From contig NC_081415.1 of the NCBI RefSeq assembly GCF_030272615.1, positions 370,269,667 to 370,333,666 of the forward strand: a stretch of DNA of 64,000 nucleotides, read 5' to 3'. This stretch comes from Cryptomeria japonica (Eukaryota; Streptophyta; Pinopsida; Cupressales; Cupressaceae). The notes under the pieces were generated by a model. It made no database searches. It saw only the letters and a list, made by a program, of their open reading frames with translations, and was not told the origin of the DNA. This document shows positions 11,822 to 21,903 of the stretch, one piece after another. The position numbers and the translations under genes were made by a program. The number at the start of each line of letters is the position of its first letter. Within the stretch, counting starts at the first letter, position 1.

Positions 11822-13745
11822 AAATTAATCTTGATCAGGTGGAAGCATTGTTGAAATTAAAAAAGCCAGGAAGGAAAAAGGAGATGAGATCTTTCTTCAG
11901 GAAGATCAATTTTGTTATAAAATTCATCACCAGATTCACAAAGATAGTCAAACCATTGAATGAGATGATGAAGAAAGATGCCAAAATAGAATGGAGTGCT
12001 AAAGTGAAAGAATCATTCACTCAAATTAAGAAGTCCATTGCAGAAACCCTTGTATTGACTAGTCCTGATTACACCTTGTCATTCTACATATATTCTTTTG
12101 CCTCATTGCATTCTTGTGTTGCTAATCCGACACAGAGATAGGGGGCGATGAAAAGCCAATTGCGTTTATGATCTCACCCTTTAAAAATGCTGAAATAAGA
12201 TACTCTACTCTTGAAAAGCAGGTTTTTTCTCTGGTGAGAGCTGATAAAAAATTTAGACACTATAGCCTGAGGAGTAAGGTATATGCGATTGTGCCTGACC
12301 AAGTAGTCAAGTCGCTACTAATGCAGAGTGGACTTGGAGAATGTCGTGGGAAATGGATGGATATTATACAAGAGTTTGATTTAGAAATGCATCCCATGAG
12401 ATTGGTAAGAGATAAAGGTTTGTCATAGGATATGGTAGCTGACACTGCTCATATTCAATGCCAACAGTACACTTTGGAGTCATTCACATAAGACCCCTGG
12501 TACACAGACTTGATTTTTATTTTATTGAACAATGGATGTCTAGAAGGACTAAATGCCACACAAAGGAGATCCTTGAGACTCAAAAGTACCAACTACATGA
12601 TTAAACATTCAACACTATATCAAAAAAATTATGAAGGCATATATCTCAGATGTCTAGATTGTCAAGAAGCTAATTAGTTGATTGAGGATTTTCATGGTAA
12701 ATATGGTATGAGCCATGGGTTGGCAGATGCCACAACACATAAAATCCTGAAAGCAAGGTATTACTGGCCCAACATCTTAAAAGACACTCATGAACATGTT
12801 AGGCATTGTCATACCTATCAGACAATAACATCTTGAGAAAGGAATCCAACCATGCCTCTTCAGCCAGTATTCGAGGTTAAACCTTTTGCCCAATGGGCAC
12901 TAGATTTTGTTGGAGTGATTAACCCCAATTCATCTATAGGGCACAAATTGATATTAACTGCCACAAATTATTGCACCCACTAGATAGAATCCCAAGCATG
13001 TAAGAATGATACTACAAAGATGGTTCTTAAATTTCTCAAAGAACATATTGTTACCAGGTTTGGAATTCCCTTCGCTCTGGTATGTGACAATGCTCCAACT
13101 TTTACTTCTGCATAGTTAATGCAATGGTTGTATGAATTCAAGGTGGTTCTTAAGTTTTCCTCTAATTACTATCCTTAGGGAAATAGACTAGCTGATTCTA
13201 CTAATAAGAACATCTTAGATGTTATTAAAAAGTTGTTTGAAAAGAACCCTAGAGATTGGAACAACCAATTGATAAATGCCCTCTAGGCTAATAGGACAAG
13301 AGTTAAGGCTTCTCTAGGGACTTCTCCATACTATCTTGTCTATGGTCAAAATCTAGTTTTCCTAGTCAATTTACAAATCCTTGTCCTCCAATTGATGAAA
13401 GAACTTGAGATTGAGGACCAAGTTGAGGTTCATCTCCTAAACCTATTAAAAATTGATGAACAAAGGATGAATGCCTTACAATATTTTGCTAGACATCAAG
13501 TTGTTGTTAAGTGATGGTTTGACAAAATAGTTAAGGTGAAAGGTTTTTGTATTTTTGACCTAGTCCTTTTATGGGACAAAGCTAGGGAGAAGAAGGGTGA
13601 TCACCACAAATTTGAAAGACTGTGGTTAGGTCCTTACCAAATTGCTGAAATTTTAGGAGAGAATACCTTTTTATTGAGCTTGTTAATTGGAAAACCTGTA
13701 CAGTTTCCTGTCAATGGTCAGTTTCTCAAGCATTACTTTTATTGA
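11822..13745 (+). pseudogene. Ty3/gypsy pol remainder: RT end, RNase H, integrase (G1, part 2)
   Basis: After the duplicated AATAT the G1 pol resumes. It shows the RT connection (KKPGRKKEMRSFFRKINFV, 11860-11940), RNase H (about 12040-12430, with EIRYSTLEKQVFSLV), an integrase zinc region (about 12690-12830) and the catalytic core (FAQWALDFVG near 12890, VCDNAPTF near 13085). A C-terminal segment has the conserved WLGPYQIAEI motif (about 13620-13660), and the frame ends at 13745. Frameshifts and several stops break the frame. The third catalytic position reads ADSTNK where the family has Glu, so it is Asp. The frame 13536-13745 is the longest intact piece. Confidence 0.85.
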
Positions 13746-14640
13746 TCCAAGCTGAGCTTGATATTTTGTATTATAGTAGTTTAGCTATTCTTTGTTGTTT
13801 TGTTTTTTTTTGTTCATTGTTTCTATTAGTGTTCTTTGTTTTTGTTTCGTTTGGGGAAAACCATCTTCTTCTCAAAGTTTTTTATACGGTAGATATTCTT
13901 TACATAATGATGGGAAATTTTAGGAGACTTTGACTTAGCTCTTTATAACTTCATTATCTTTTGGCTAATTTCCAAATCCTTTCTTACATTCGTCCAAGGT
14001 GGTATATAATGGTTTAATGATGATTTGAGTTCTTGTCATTCAATTGGTGAAGGCTAACCTGACTACTCAACACCCTCAACACATTAAAATACATCATGAA
14101 ATCTTTGAAGATATCAAAAGAACTTGTATCCAAGTGAAAAAATCAGAAATCAAGTTGTTTCTCATCGTCCACCATGGTCCCCAACCCAGATTCATAACTT
14201 CATTGTTTTAAAAGTTGCTTTAAGTTTCAATTGAAAAAGGTTTTATATCTAATAATGTGAAAATATATCCTAAAAATAAAAGGGAGAGAGAAAAAGAAAA
14301 GTAATGTAATTACTTGCTACAACTTATTTGGGTATTTCAAGTAATATCCACTAGAGCTATGGACGCCTAGTTGGTAGTGGAGCACTGCTTGATGGGGACT
14401 AGAGGCAACTCTATCAGGACTATGGACATCTGGCTAGGAACAAAGCTATGTCTAGGATAGCATTGCACGAAACACATGGTTGATCTCACTCATGTAGCTT
14501 GGGCCCAATTTTCTTTGTCTATCTTCATGATTGAAAAGATGGGGTAATAAATCAGAAGCACACACTTACGAGTTGATCCTGTTCAGTCCCTAACTTGATT
14601 GTTTGATCATTTGTTCATTCATACTTTCGCTCTTATGGAT
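13746..14640 (+). other. post-pol region of G1, non-coding
   Basis: No gene is visible. A purine-rich stretch at about 14277-14303 (AAAGGGAGAGAGAAAAAG) could be the polypurine tract of G1. The segment 14340-14400 (AGAGCTATGGACGCCTAGTT and following) resembles 44485-44530 in element D (AAGGCTATGGACTCCTACTG), which suggests that both are 3' regions of related Ty3/gypsy elements. Confidence 0.45.
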
Positions 14641-16035
14641 TGCCTTGAATGAAATTAGCCTTGGAGGTCAAATGACCCAGAGATTTTGAAGTTCTAAAAT
14701 GTCCCATAATTTTTTCCCAAAAAGTCACCATTTGTTATGCCTTGCATATCTAACCCTGTCATTTTCCTTTGATTTTAAAATGCAAGTCCCCCCTTTTTTT
14801 TGTTTTCTTTCTTTTATTTTCCTTGTCTTTTGTTTAGCTCTTTCAGGATTTTGGGTTTTTGAAACCCCAGAGTGTGGTTTTAATTTCTTATTTTCTTTGT
14901 ACTGATTTGGGATTTTGGGATCTCGGAACCCTGAAGCCCTATTCATCTTTCTTTGTTGTTCTTCAAAATTCTAGGTTCCCAGAATCTTGAAGCCTAATTT
15001 TGTCTTGTTGTTTCATTTTTTCAAGACCTCGGGATCCTTGAATCTCAGAATCCCAAAGTCCTGTTTGGCTTGTTTTCTTCTTTGTTTTAAAGCCCCATAA
15101 TTTTGGAATCTCGAAATCCTGGGTTCTTCAAGTTTTGTTTATTAGGCTTCAAAATTATGAGATCTTAGAATCCCAAAGTCTATTCAATTGTTTTGGTTTT
15201 GAAACCTGAGATTTCATACTCCCAAAATATTGGGTTCTCTTTGTTTTGTGCATCACCCCACCCAGAACACCAGAACCCCAGAATATTGAAGTGATGTTTT
15301 GCCTGCTTTCAGAGCCTCAGGATCCCAGAATCCTGAGCTTCTCTGTGTTTTATGTGTTGGACTTCGGAGTTTTGGGATCCCGAAACCTTGAGGTTGTTTG
15401 CATTAAAGGGTTGTAAGGTTTCCTGAGGGAGGAGTATAAATAATGCGAAATGGGTCCTTTCAGCTCATTTGTGCACTCAGTCATTCCAATTTTCTTAGCT
15501 CTCCTTCAGCAATTTTTCTTCCCGCGATGCACATTTTTTCCCCCTCCTTCCTCTTCCAAGTTGATGTCTTCATCATTTTCTTTTTTTGTGTTTCATTCTT
15601 TCTTAGTTTAGGGTTTAGTTTATATTTCATTCTTTCAATATAATCAATTTATTTTATGGATCCTTAGGTTTTTGGCCTTGTTCTTGCAATTTCGGGATCT
15701 CGGGTCCCCAAAACCTTGAAACTTATTTTTGCCCCACTTTAGAACTCTGGGTCTTGAAGTTTTGAAGTATCCTTTTTCAAGAGTTTACCCCATCTCATGA
15801 TTTTGGAACCCTAGATTCCCAAAACCCATCATGCCTTGAATTGTATACCCTGGGATCCCGAAACCCCAGAATCCTAGAAACTTTGAGGAATGTTAAGAAC
15901 CCCCCCAGAACCCCTGAGTTCTAAAATCTAGTCTTGTGCAAGTCTCCCTACTCTGGTATCTTGGAACCCTGAATTTTTGAAATGATTCTTTTTTATTCTT
16001 TATCCCATGGTTCTGAAACCCCAAAGAAGGTCCTT
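14641..16035 (+). repeat. degenerate repeat array with a TATA box (LTR-like)
   Basis: The stretch consists of many degenerate copies of a GGGATCTCGGAACCCTGAAG-type motif (variants CCCAGAATCTTGAAGCC and GGGATCCCGAAACCTTGAGG) spaced roughly 60-80 bp. A good TATA box (GAGTATAAATAATG, TATAAATA at 15435-15442) precedes a likely transcription start. This fits a long LTR of G1 with subrepeats in its promoter region, but I could not find the matching 5' copy in the window. The reading frames within it carry no recognisable protein. Confidence 0.45.
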
Positions 16036-16040
16036 GTTCC

Positions 16041-16938
16041 TGTTGGCAATTGACACTCATCTGATTGGTTTCATACATTGTCATTGATGGAAACATGTTT
16101 TGACTTCATTCTTTGGTTTGGTTCTTCACCGACACCGACACCGGCACCGATAGGTATCTTCACTGGTAGGAAGGATTCTATGGGTACCGACATTGAAGGC
16201 CGACATGATTTACAAATAGGGTACCGACATAGGAGGCCGACATCATTGGGAGATCCAAAAATTGAGAATTTATTTTTTTATTTATGTATATATGTAATGA
16301 GCCGACATGTATAATCATTTTATAATTATCTATGTAAGCCAACACGAGTCATGAAATATTGTAAGGGTATATAGGTCAGTTGATTAGATCATTTTGTCAT
16401 ATGTAAGAATATGTTGAGAGATATGTTAGGATATGATGGTAATGATTGTAATTGAGGATCAATAATGCAAAGCTTATTCTGGTAAGGGTTTAGGGTTTTA
16501 GAATTGGAACAGTCAGAGCTTGAACCAAAACTCTATCAAGCATAGCAGATGCATTAAATGAGTTTAATTTTATGTTTTCTTATTCAAAGTGATTGTAGTC
16601 AATGAGAATCCTTTGTGTTGAGAAGTGTTCTCTAGGATGTAATCCTTCTTGCATGTGCAGGCCCCCATATTATGTAATATCTTTTCATATGGCTAGTGGA
16701 TTGATATTGTGGGTCACAAATCCCACTGTGGTTTTTCCTCTTTGAGGTTTTCCACGTATAATTCTCTATGTTATTGTATTCATTTGTGTGATTGGATTAT
16801 TGATTGCTTTACTTCTTTCAATTATATATGTATCGGTTTATTGGTTGGTGAATGCATGTTATAATAAGGTTAAAATTGAACATTCTGGTAGAACAGTAAT
16901 TCAGCCCCCCCCCCCTTCAGTGTTCTTGGATTCCAACA
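16041..16938 (+). repeat. 5' LTR of element C
   Basis: It starts TGTTGGCAATTGACACTC and ends TTCCAACA just before the primer site. A shared CATTGATGGA segment near the start and a C-run near the end (16907-16919) link it to the LTRs of A and B. Near 16126-16240 it contains repeated ACCGACA and GGCCGACAT motifs. The left edge is set by the TG start and by resemblance to A, since the partner LTR is missing. Confidence 0.65.
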
Positions 16939-16940
16939 AT

Positions 16941-16953
16941 TGGTATCAGAGCC
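16941..16953 (+). promoter_or_regulatory. primer binding site of element C (tRNA-iMet)
   Basis: TGGTATCAGAGCC lies two bases after the LTR end CCAACA and is complementary to the 3' end of initiator-Met tRNA. It establishes C as a plus-strand element. Confidence 0.9.
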
Positions 16954-16969
16954 TTGTGCCTCAGAGGAA

Positions 16970-18128
16970 GTCTAACAGCTTGAGGGAGATCTTGAATCCA
17001 AAATCCATGGATATGAGTATGAAGAAGCAAATTGAGGTAGCACTTGAAGATTATGATGCTAAAAGGATGAAGAACCTGAAGTTACAAGATGAATTGAATT
17101 GTTCCATGGAATTCATTCTTATCCTATAGGAGAGGCTTTCATCCATTCAAGCTAGGAGAAAGGAACTTCTGCAAAATCAGGACAATGAAGAGAAAGATGC
17201 CCTTAATGAAAGATGCGAGAAGCTAAGTTAGGAGAATATGGTCATGAGGAATGAAATGAAAGCCCTAACTATGAGGATGTCAAAGGAGATTGAAGATCAG
17301 AAGATGAATCAAGAAAACCTTGAGAGATCTCTGAAAGACAGATCTGAAGAATGCATCCGATTGGCTCATGAAAATGTATGTTGAGAACATAATTAGTGCA
17401 ATCCCAAAGTAATGAACAAGAACTTGAAAGATAGATGATAATTTTGAGAGATGGTTTGACTATCGCAAGTGAGTACAAGGAAAAATTCAAGGTTGGTTCA
17501 GCACAGCTTGACAAAATTATTGAAAAGCCAAAGATAGAATGGAGATTCCAATGGATTTGGATTTAAACAAAGTCAAAGCTACGATACTGCAAATGAAGAT
17601 CAAAACCAGAAGACACCAGTAAGGCATCTTAATGCTTACAAATTTAATGGTAGATGCTTTGTTTGTAATAAATTTGGTCACATGGCTAGGCAGTGTAGAA
17701 ATAAAGAAAATCAGAACTATAACTCTACTCCCAACCAATGTTCTAAATGCAACAAGTATGGTCATTAGACAAAAGATTGCAAAATGAATGTAAAATGTCA
17801 TGCATGTGGAAAATTTGGACATATGGCTAATCAGTGCAGGTCAAGAAATTATACCAGTTATAGCAAAGCCATTCAAAAGAATAATGTTACATGTTATGCA
17901 TGCAACAAGATTGGACACATGGCTAAATTATGTAGAAGCAAAAATCCATTGGTTAGCAATGATGGATCAAATGGTAAAGGGAAAGAAAAGATAAATGAAA
18001 TCCGGAAAGATCATATCAAGAAATGGGTCAAGAAGGCAAATGATCAATCAAAAGATGGGAATTCTCTAGTTACTCAACTGACAAAGGAGGTTTCTCCTGC
18101 TCCTCTAAGAAGCTCATCCGGTAACTAA
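16970..18128 (+). pseudogene. gag: element C gag-like protein with four CCHC knuckles
   Basis: The 5' half encodes Lys/Glu/Leu-rich coiled coil (MSMKKQIEVALEDYDAKRMK and onwards) broken by stops near 17127, 17230 and 17385. From 17630 the frame encodes four zinc knuckles: CFVCNKFGHMARQC, CSKCNKYGH with a stop after His (near 17766), CHACGKFGHMANQC and CYACNKIGHMAKLC. The open frame 17784-18128 holds the last two. Gag plus four knuckles is the same layout as in A and B. The product would coat element RNA. Confidence 0.75.
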
Positions 18129-18339
18129 GGCAGATGCCTTAGGGGTAGGCAAAATTCATGAAAATATTGCATAAACCCTGGGAAGAGGATCTGGAAGATG
18201 TTCCAGACAGTGGAAAGGTTTATTTGGTATGGAGATGTTTAACCAAGATCTGGTATGTTCCACCAGAAGTCATTCATATCAATGATAGATTAGGGTTTCT
18301 TGAAGGTTAAAAGGTTGAGTCCACTTCATTTTTTATCAC

Positions 18340-19413
18340 CTTGCATTTAGAGCGATTAAGAGCGATACAGATTGAGTCTAAGGCAATTAAGTGCGATCAG
18401 ATATCTTCTTCAGCTATTCCACCAGCAATCAGAAGAGTTCTCTAGGGTTTCACCGATAACCATTTCTACAACTACTTTCATTGCAAATCCTATTGTTGTC
18501 GAGGTGAAGGACCATCGGCCTAGGCCAATTTTCAATAAATGCTCGCATATTGCCACCTTGGATGATACGGTTGGCGCATTTTCCCATATTTCGGAAGGAG
18601 TTATTTATGTGAAAGACGTTAGAGCATACATTCACTGCCACATTAAGGATTGAGGTACCAATGACATCAAGAGCATGTATATGAGTGAGTTGATGGGAGA
18701 CTCCACAAAGATCAAGCCCAAGTATAAGAACATTGAGGATCTAGGGTTTACCAAAATTTTTGATTGGACAGTTCATGAGATCATCCGATATGTATTGAGA
18801 AGAGTTCATGGAGAGTTCATTTGGTTGGATAGACCTCATAAGATCATAAAGGAGGCCATCAAGGCCATCACCGGTTTGCTACAGATTGTTAGCATCTGGA
18901 GAAAAAGATTTTAAATGACCAGGTTAACAAACTCATCGACACAACTTTAGACCGATGATCAATGAGGGTCAACACCATTATTGATAGAAACATCCAATTA
19001 TCTCAATTATGTTTCTAGCTCCTGCATTTATGTGACACATAAGATTATGAGGGGAAATGAGAAGATAGATCTTTGTGGATGGATGTTAGATGAGTTGTTA
19101 ATTAACCTTGGGAAGATCAAAGGAGAGAAAAATGGGACATTCCGGTATGAGAATCTTATTGTTTGCTTGATGGTATTTTTCATTAATGAAATTCCTAGTT
19201 TTGGGAAGAGATAGTAGGCATTTGATATCTTGGTAGGTAGTCAACTGAAACAATCTATTGCTAGTTTGGGTAGTCAGTGAGATGATAAGGTTTAAGGTTA
19301 CAATCAAGGTACTGACAAAGAAAAGAGCTCCAAAGGAAATACCTTCTGCACCATCTGGTACTAGTAGAAGAAAGAAGATGGATGACACAAAACTTGCTAT
19401 TGTATCTGGTAAT
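18340..19413 (+). pseudogene. element C second ORF (part 1), related to ORF2 of A and B
   Basis: Three open stretches (18372-18653, 18675-18914, 18981-19214) encode pieces that align by eye to the N-terminal domain of A ORF2. TKIKPKYKNIEDLG...VLRRVHGEFIWLDR and IIKEAIKAITG match A's KKIKP, ILSRVHGDKTYLE and VIHAIINF. A Lys/Arg-rich linker follows (TSRRKKMDDTK, near 19360), as in A. Stops and frameshifts break it. It runs to the H insertion at 19413 and continues at 39361-39418. Function is unknown. Confidence 0.6.
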
Positions 19414-19418
19414 GTAAC
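19414..19418. repeat. target duplication GTAAC, left copy (element H)
   Basis: GTAAC directly precedes the H left LTR and is repeated at 39361-39365 directly after the H right LTR. It shows that H inserted as one unit into element C. Confidence 0.85.
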
Positions 19419-20493
19419 TATTGACTCTAAATTTTACTTTGGAAAAAAACAACCTTATGGGAAATTCAGTGATGGGGGACCTCCTGCACGGGATTCAGTG
19501 AATAACCTCCAGATTGAGAAGCCGACTCTTCCTTGGGGGGAAAAAGGGAAAAGAAGGAAAACTTAAAATAAAATGATCTATGCTATTGAGGTGACGCACC
19601 ATAACATTTCATAAAAAGCAGATAGCATATAAAACCAGGAAACACATAGTTTTAAAGCCCATTCAACAATCTACATGCCTGAACAGAATATAAATTAAGA
19701 TATAATTAAGATTCCTTTGAAAAACATAAAAAAACATATATCATGCATCCACCAGATAACAAGTGCAGAACATACTTTAAATGGTAGAGTTTTAGATAGA
19801 TATCTCTAAAGTCATCAAGAATACAGGAAAACGCATAGAAAATCCTATTTAAGCATCCAAAAGAGGTAATCACGAAGGCCATAGGCACAATATTGATTGA
19901 CCTTCCTCTTGAGAAACTACAACAACTCAAATTATCTAATATCCTTAATTGTTTTTCTTAAAAGTTCTGAACCCCTACAACAGGGAAAAAACAAGCATAA
20001 ATAGAGTCTGCGGCTCTGCTAACAACTCCAAAATATGTCAAACATGCATAACTGCCCCTGAACGGAAAAACCAAGCTATGTCATTCCGTGAGGTCACACC
20101 AAGAAAAATGGCCTTGAGGCTTTGGTTCTTGCCTGCGATGATCTTCATACTGGCCCAAACAGAAAAGACTTCGCTAACCACATAAGAAAACGTGGCAGGC
20201 AGGGAGACCTCTTCTGAAAAACCTCTTCAAATAGAAACACATCCGCCAGAATAAAGCTACTAGGTGTCCCTTTCCCAGTTGTGCTATAAGGTGGGACCCG
20301 AAAAAAGGGCCTAGTCAACAAAAATTCTCCATTTGTTATCATCGCGCTACTCCAATCCTCAAACGCAAAACATATACTGCTGCGAGCAACATCGAGCTGA
20401 CAATTATCTTGCATGCCACACACTACTAGAAAGATGAGAGGGAAAAGAAGATACTCTGGCCACAAACTTGCCCTGGGGATTTTAATGTGAACA
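19419..20493 (-). repeat. element H left LTR (3' LTR in element sense)
   Basis: This 1075-bp repeat matches 38300-39360. The outer TG is mutated to TA (19419-19420), and the inner end is intact (GTGAACA). Short AT-rich open frames within it are not genes. Confidence 0.85.
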
Positions 20494-21903
20494 TTTCTTG
20501 GCGACTAATAGGGGGAATTCTGCCTGCAGAATACAGGAACCCAAAATTACTGGTTCAGAGACCAGACTTCATGTTAAGACAGGATAGAACAGGTCGGAGA
20601 CCTGCAGCAATAACAACCAATCCTCCTCAGAAGGCAACGCTTGTGCATCCAAATTCTAATAGTGCTGATTCACACAAATGACCTCACCAAATGACAAGCC
20701 TATGGGTTCATCATGGACCAACTTTAAAAGAGTGTAAAGCTAGGCAAGGGGATGCAGAAGACGCTCTACATCCTCGGCTGAGGCAGGGTCACTTAGGTTC
20801 TGGATGAAAGACCTATCTTGCTGTAGGTGTTCAATTTGATTTGACAACTATTCAACCCCTAATACACAACCATCAGCAGAGAAAGGGGAAGGCAAGCCCA
20901 ATGAAACAAACCTTTCTATATGCTACTTGATGTCTAGGATAGAGATTTGTAATGGCTCCAGTGCAGCTAATACATGCATGACCATTATGTGGTGATTGAT
21001 GAAAACATTCATCCTTTTTATCAGCTACTTGCGATCGATAATACCCTTCTCTCTCAATTCATCATCTTGAGCTGCATACAACATTTAGATCAAAACTTGA
21101 GCCACAAGGATCTTGGGAGCCAAAACAACCATCAAACTATTTACTAGAGCTTCCACTTCCACACAAAGGGATTGTTTTCCTCAAATGAATCTCAACATAG
21201 GCTGAAGTGAGGGGGCATATAGCTTAATTTTCTCCCAGTGTGAAACATACAATTCTACTAGAATTGCCAAAAAGTCCCGAGCCACCTTCACTAAGGGCAG
21301 AATGCTCAGGAGTCACGAGACTTCATCACCTTTTGCCATCACTTCTTGTTGTAGCTCCTTGCATTTGTTCTGTTCAATAATCATTTGATTCTCTAGGGTG
21401 AGGATTATGGCCTTTCCGTCTTGCATCATCTACTAAAGTTGTGATGTTCAATCTTGTTCATGTCGCAAGAGATTCTCCACCTCTAGAAGGTGCTTCTCAG
21501 ATTGCCCAAGGCTAACCTCTTTTGCTTTCATCTCTGCCTCAAACCTCATATTTTCCTCGGACAACAACACTTGAGCCTCACTCAGCTATCGGGCGTAATC
21601 ATCCTTCAAGTGAATCTCTTCACACAGCTGCACCTGCACTTGAGTAGTATCACTAGAAGTCGCCTTTAATTGTTGAATCTTTGAGTCCTTCTCTTGCAGC
21701 TCCTTCAGAGCCACATTTCTCATCGCCTCCTGGCCCTTCAACTGAGAGCTTACATTGTTAAAGGCTAACTACAGCTTCCCTTTTTCTGAATTGGTTTGGG
21801 CTAGTAGACTTTGCAGGCGATTGATTTCTGAGCTCTAGGCCTTATCTTCTTTTCTCTATTGGGTCAAGGATTCTCGAAGATTAGCGTTTTCCACTTGGAT
21901 CTT
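20494..21903 (-). pseudogene. coiled-coil C-terminal part of H sense accessory ORF
   Basis: Read on the minus strand this stretch continues the accessory ORF as Glu/Gln/Lys/Leu heptad-like sequence (NANLRESLTQ, LKELQEKDSKIQQL, MRFEAEMKAKEVSLGQSEKH), interrupted by many TAG/TAA/TGA stops. A plausible end is a TAG at 20656, about 160 bp from the LTR. A long coiled-coil tail on the accessory protein is also seen in ORF2 of A and B. The bases 20494-20655 hold nothing recognisable, and no clear polypurine tract is visible. Confidence 0.5.

Larger units (their letters stand above)
16041..19413 (+). mobile_element. element C: non-autonomous LTR element, left part
   Basis: C begins with an LTR (16041-16938), then a tRNA-iMet primer site, a gag-like region and a second ORF. 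It has the same layout as A and B but lies on the plus strand and is diverged. It is cut at 19413 by element H. The host reading frame resumes at 39361 for 58 bp and is cut again by element D. No pol genes are seen. Its 3' LTR is not in the window, so its own target duplication (left side GTTCC, 16036-16040) cannot be confirmed. Confidence 0.7.

Noticed and set aside
20494-20520. TTGGCGACTAATAGGGGG beside the H left LTR, which looks like a plus-strand primer site
   Set aside because: All H gag and pol domains read on the minus strand with gag next to the right LTR, so a plus orientation is not tenable. It remains an oddity, and no good polypurine tract was seen in its place.
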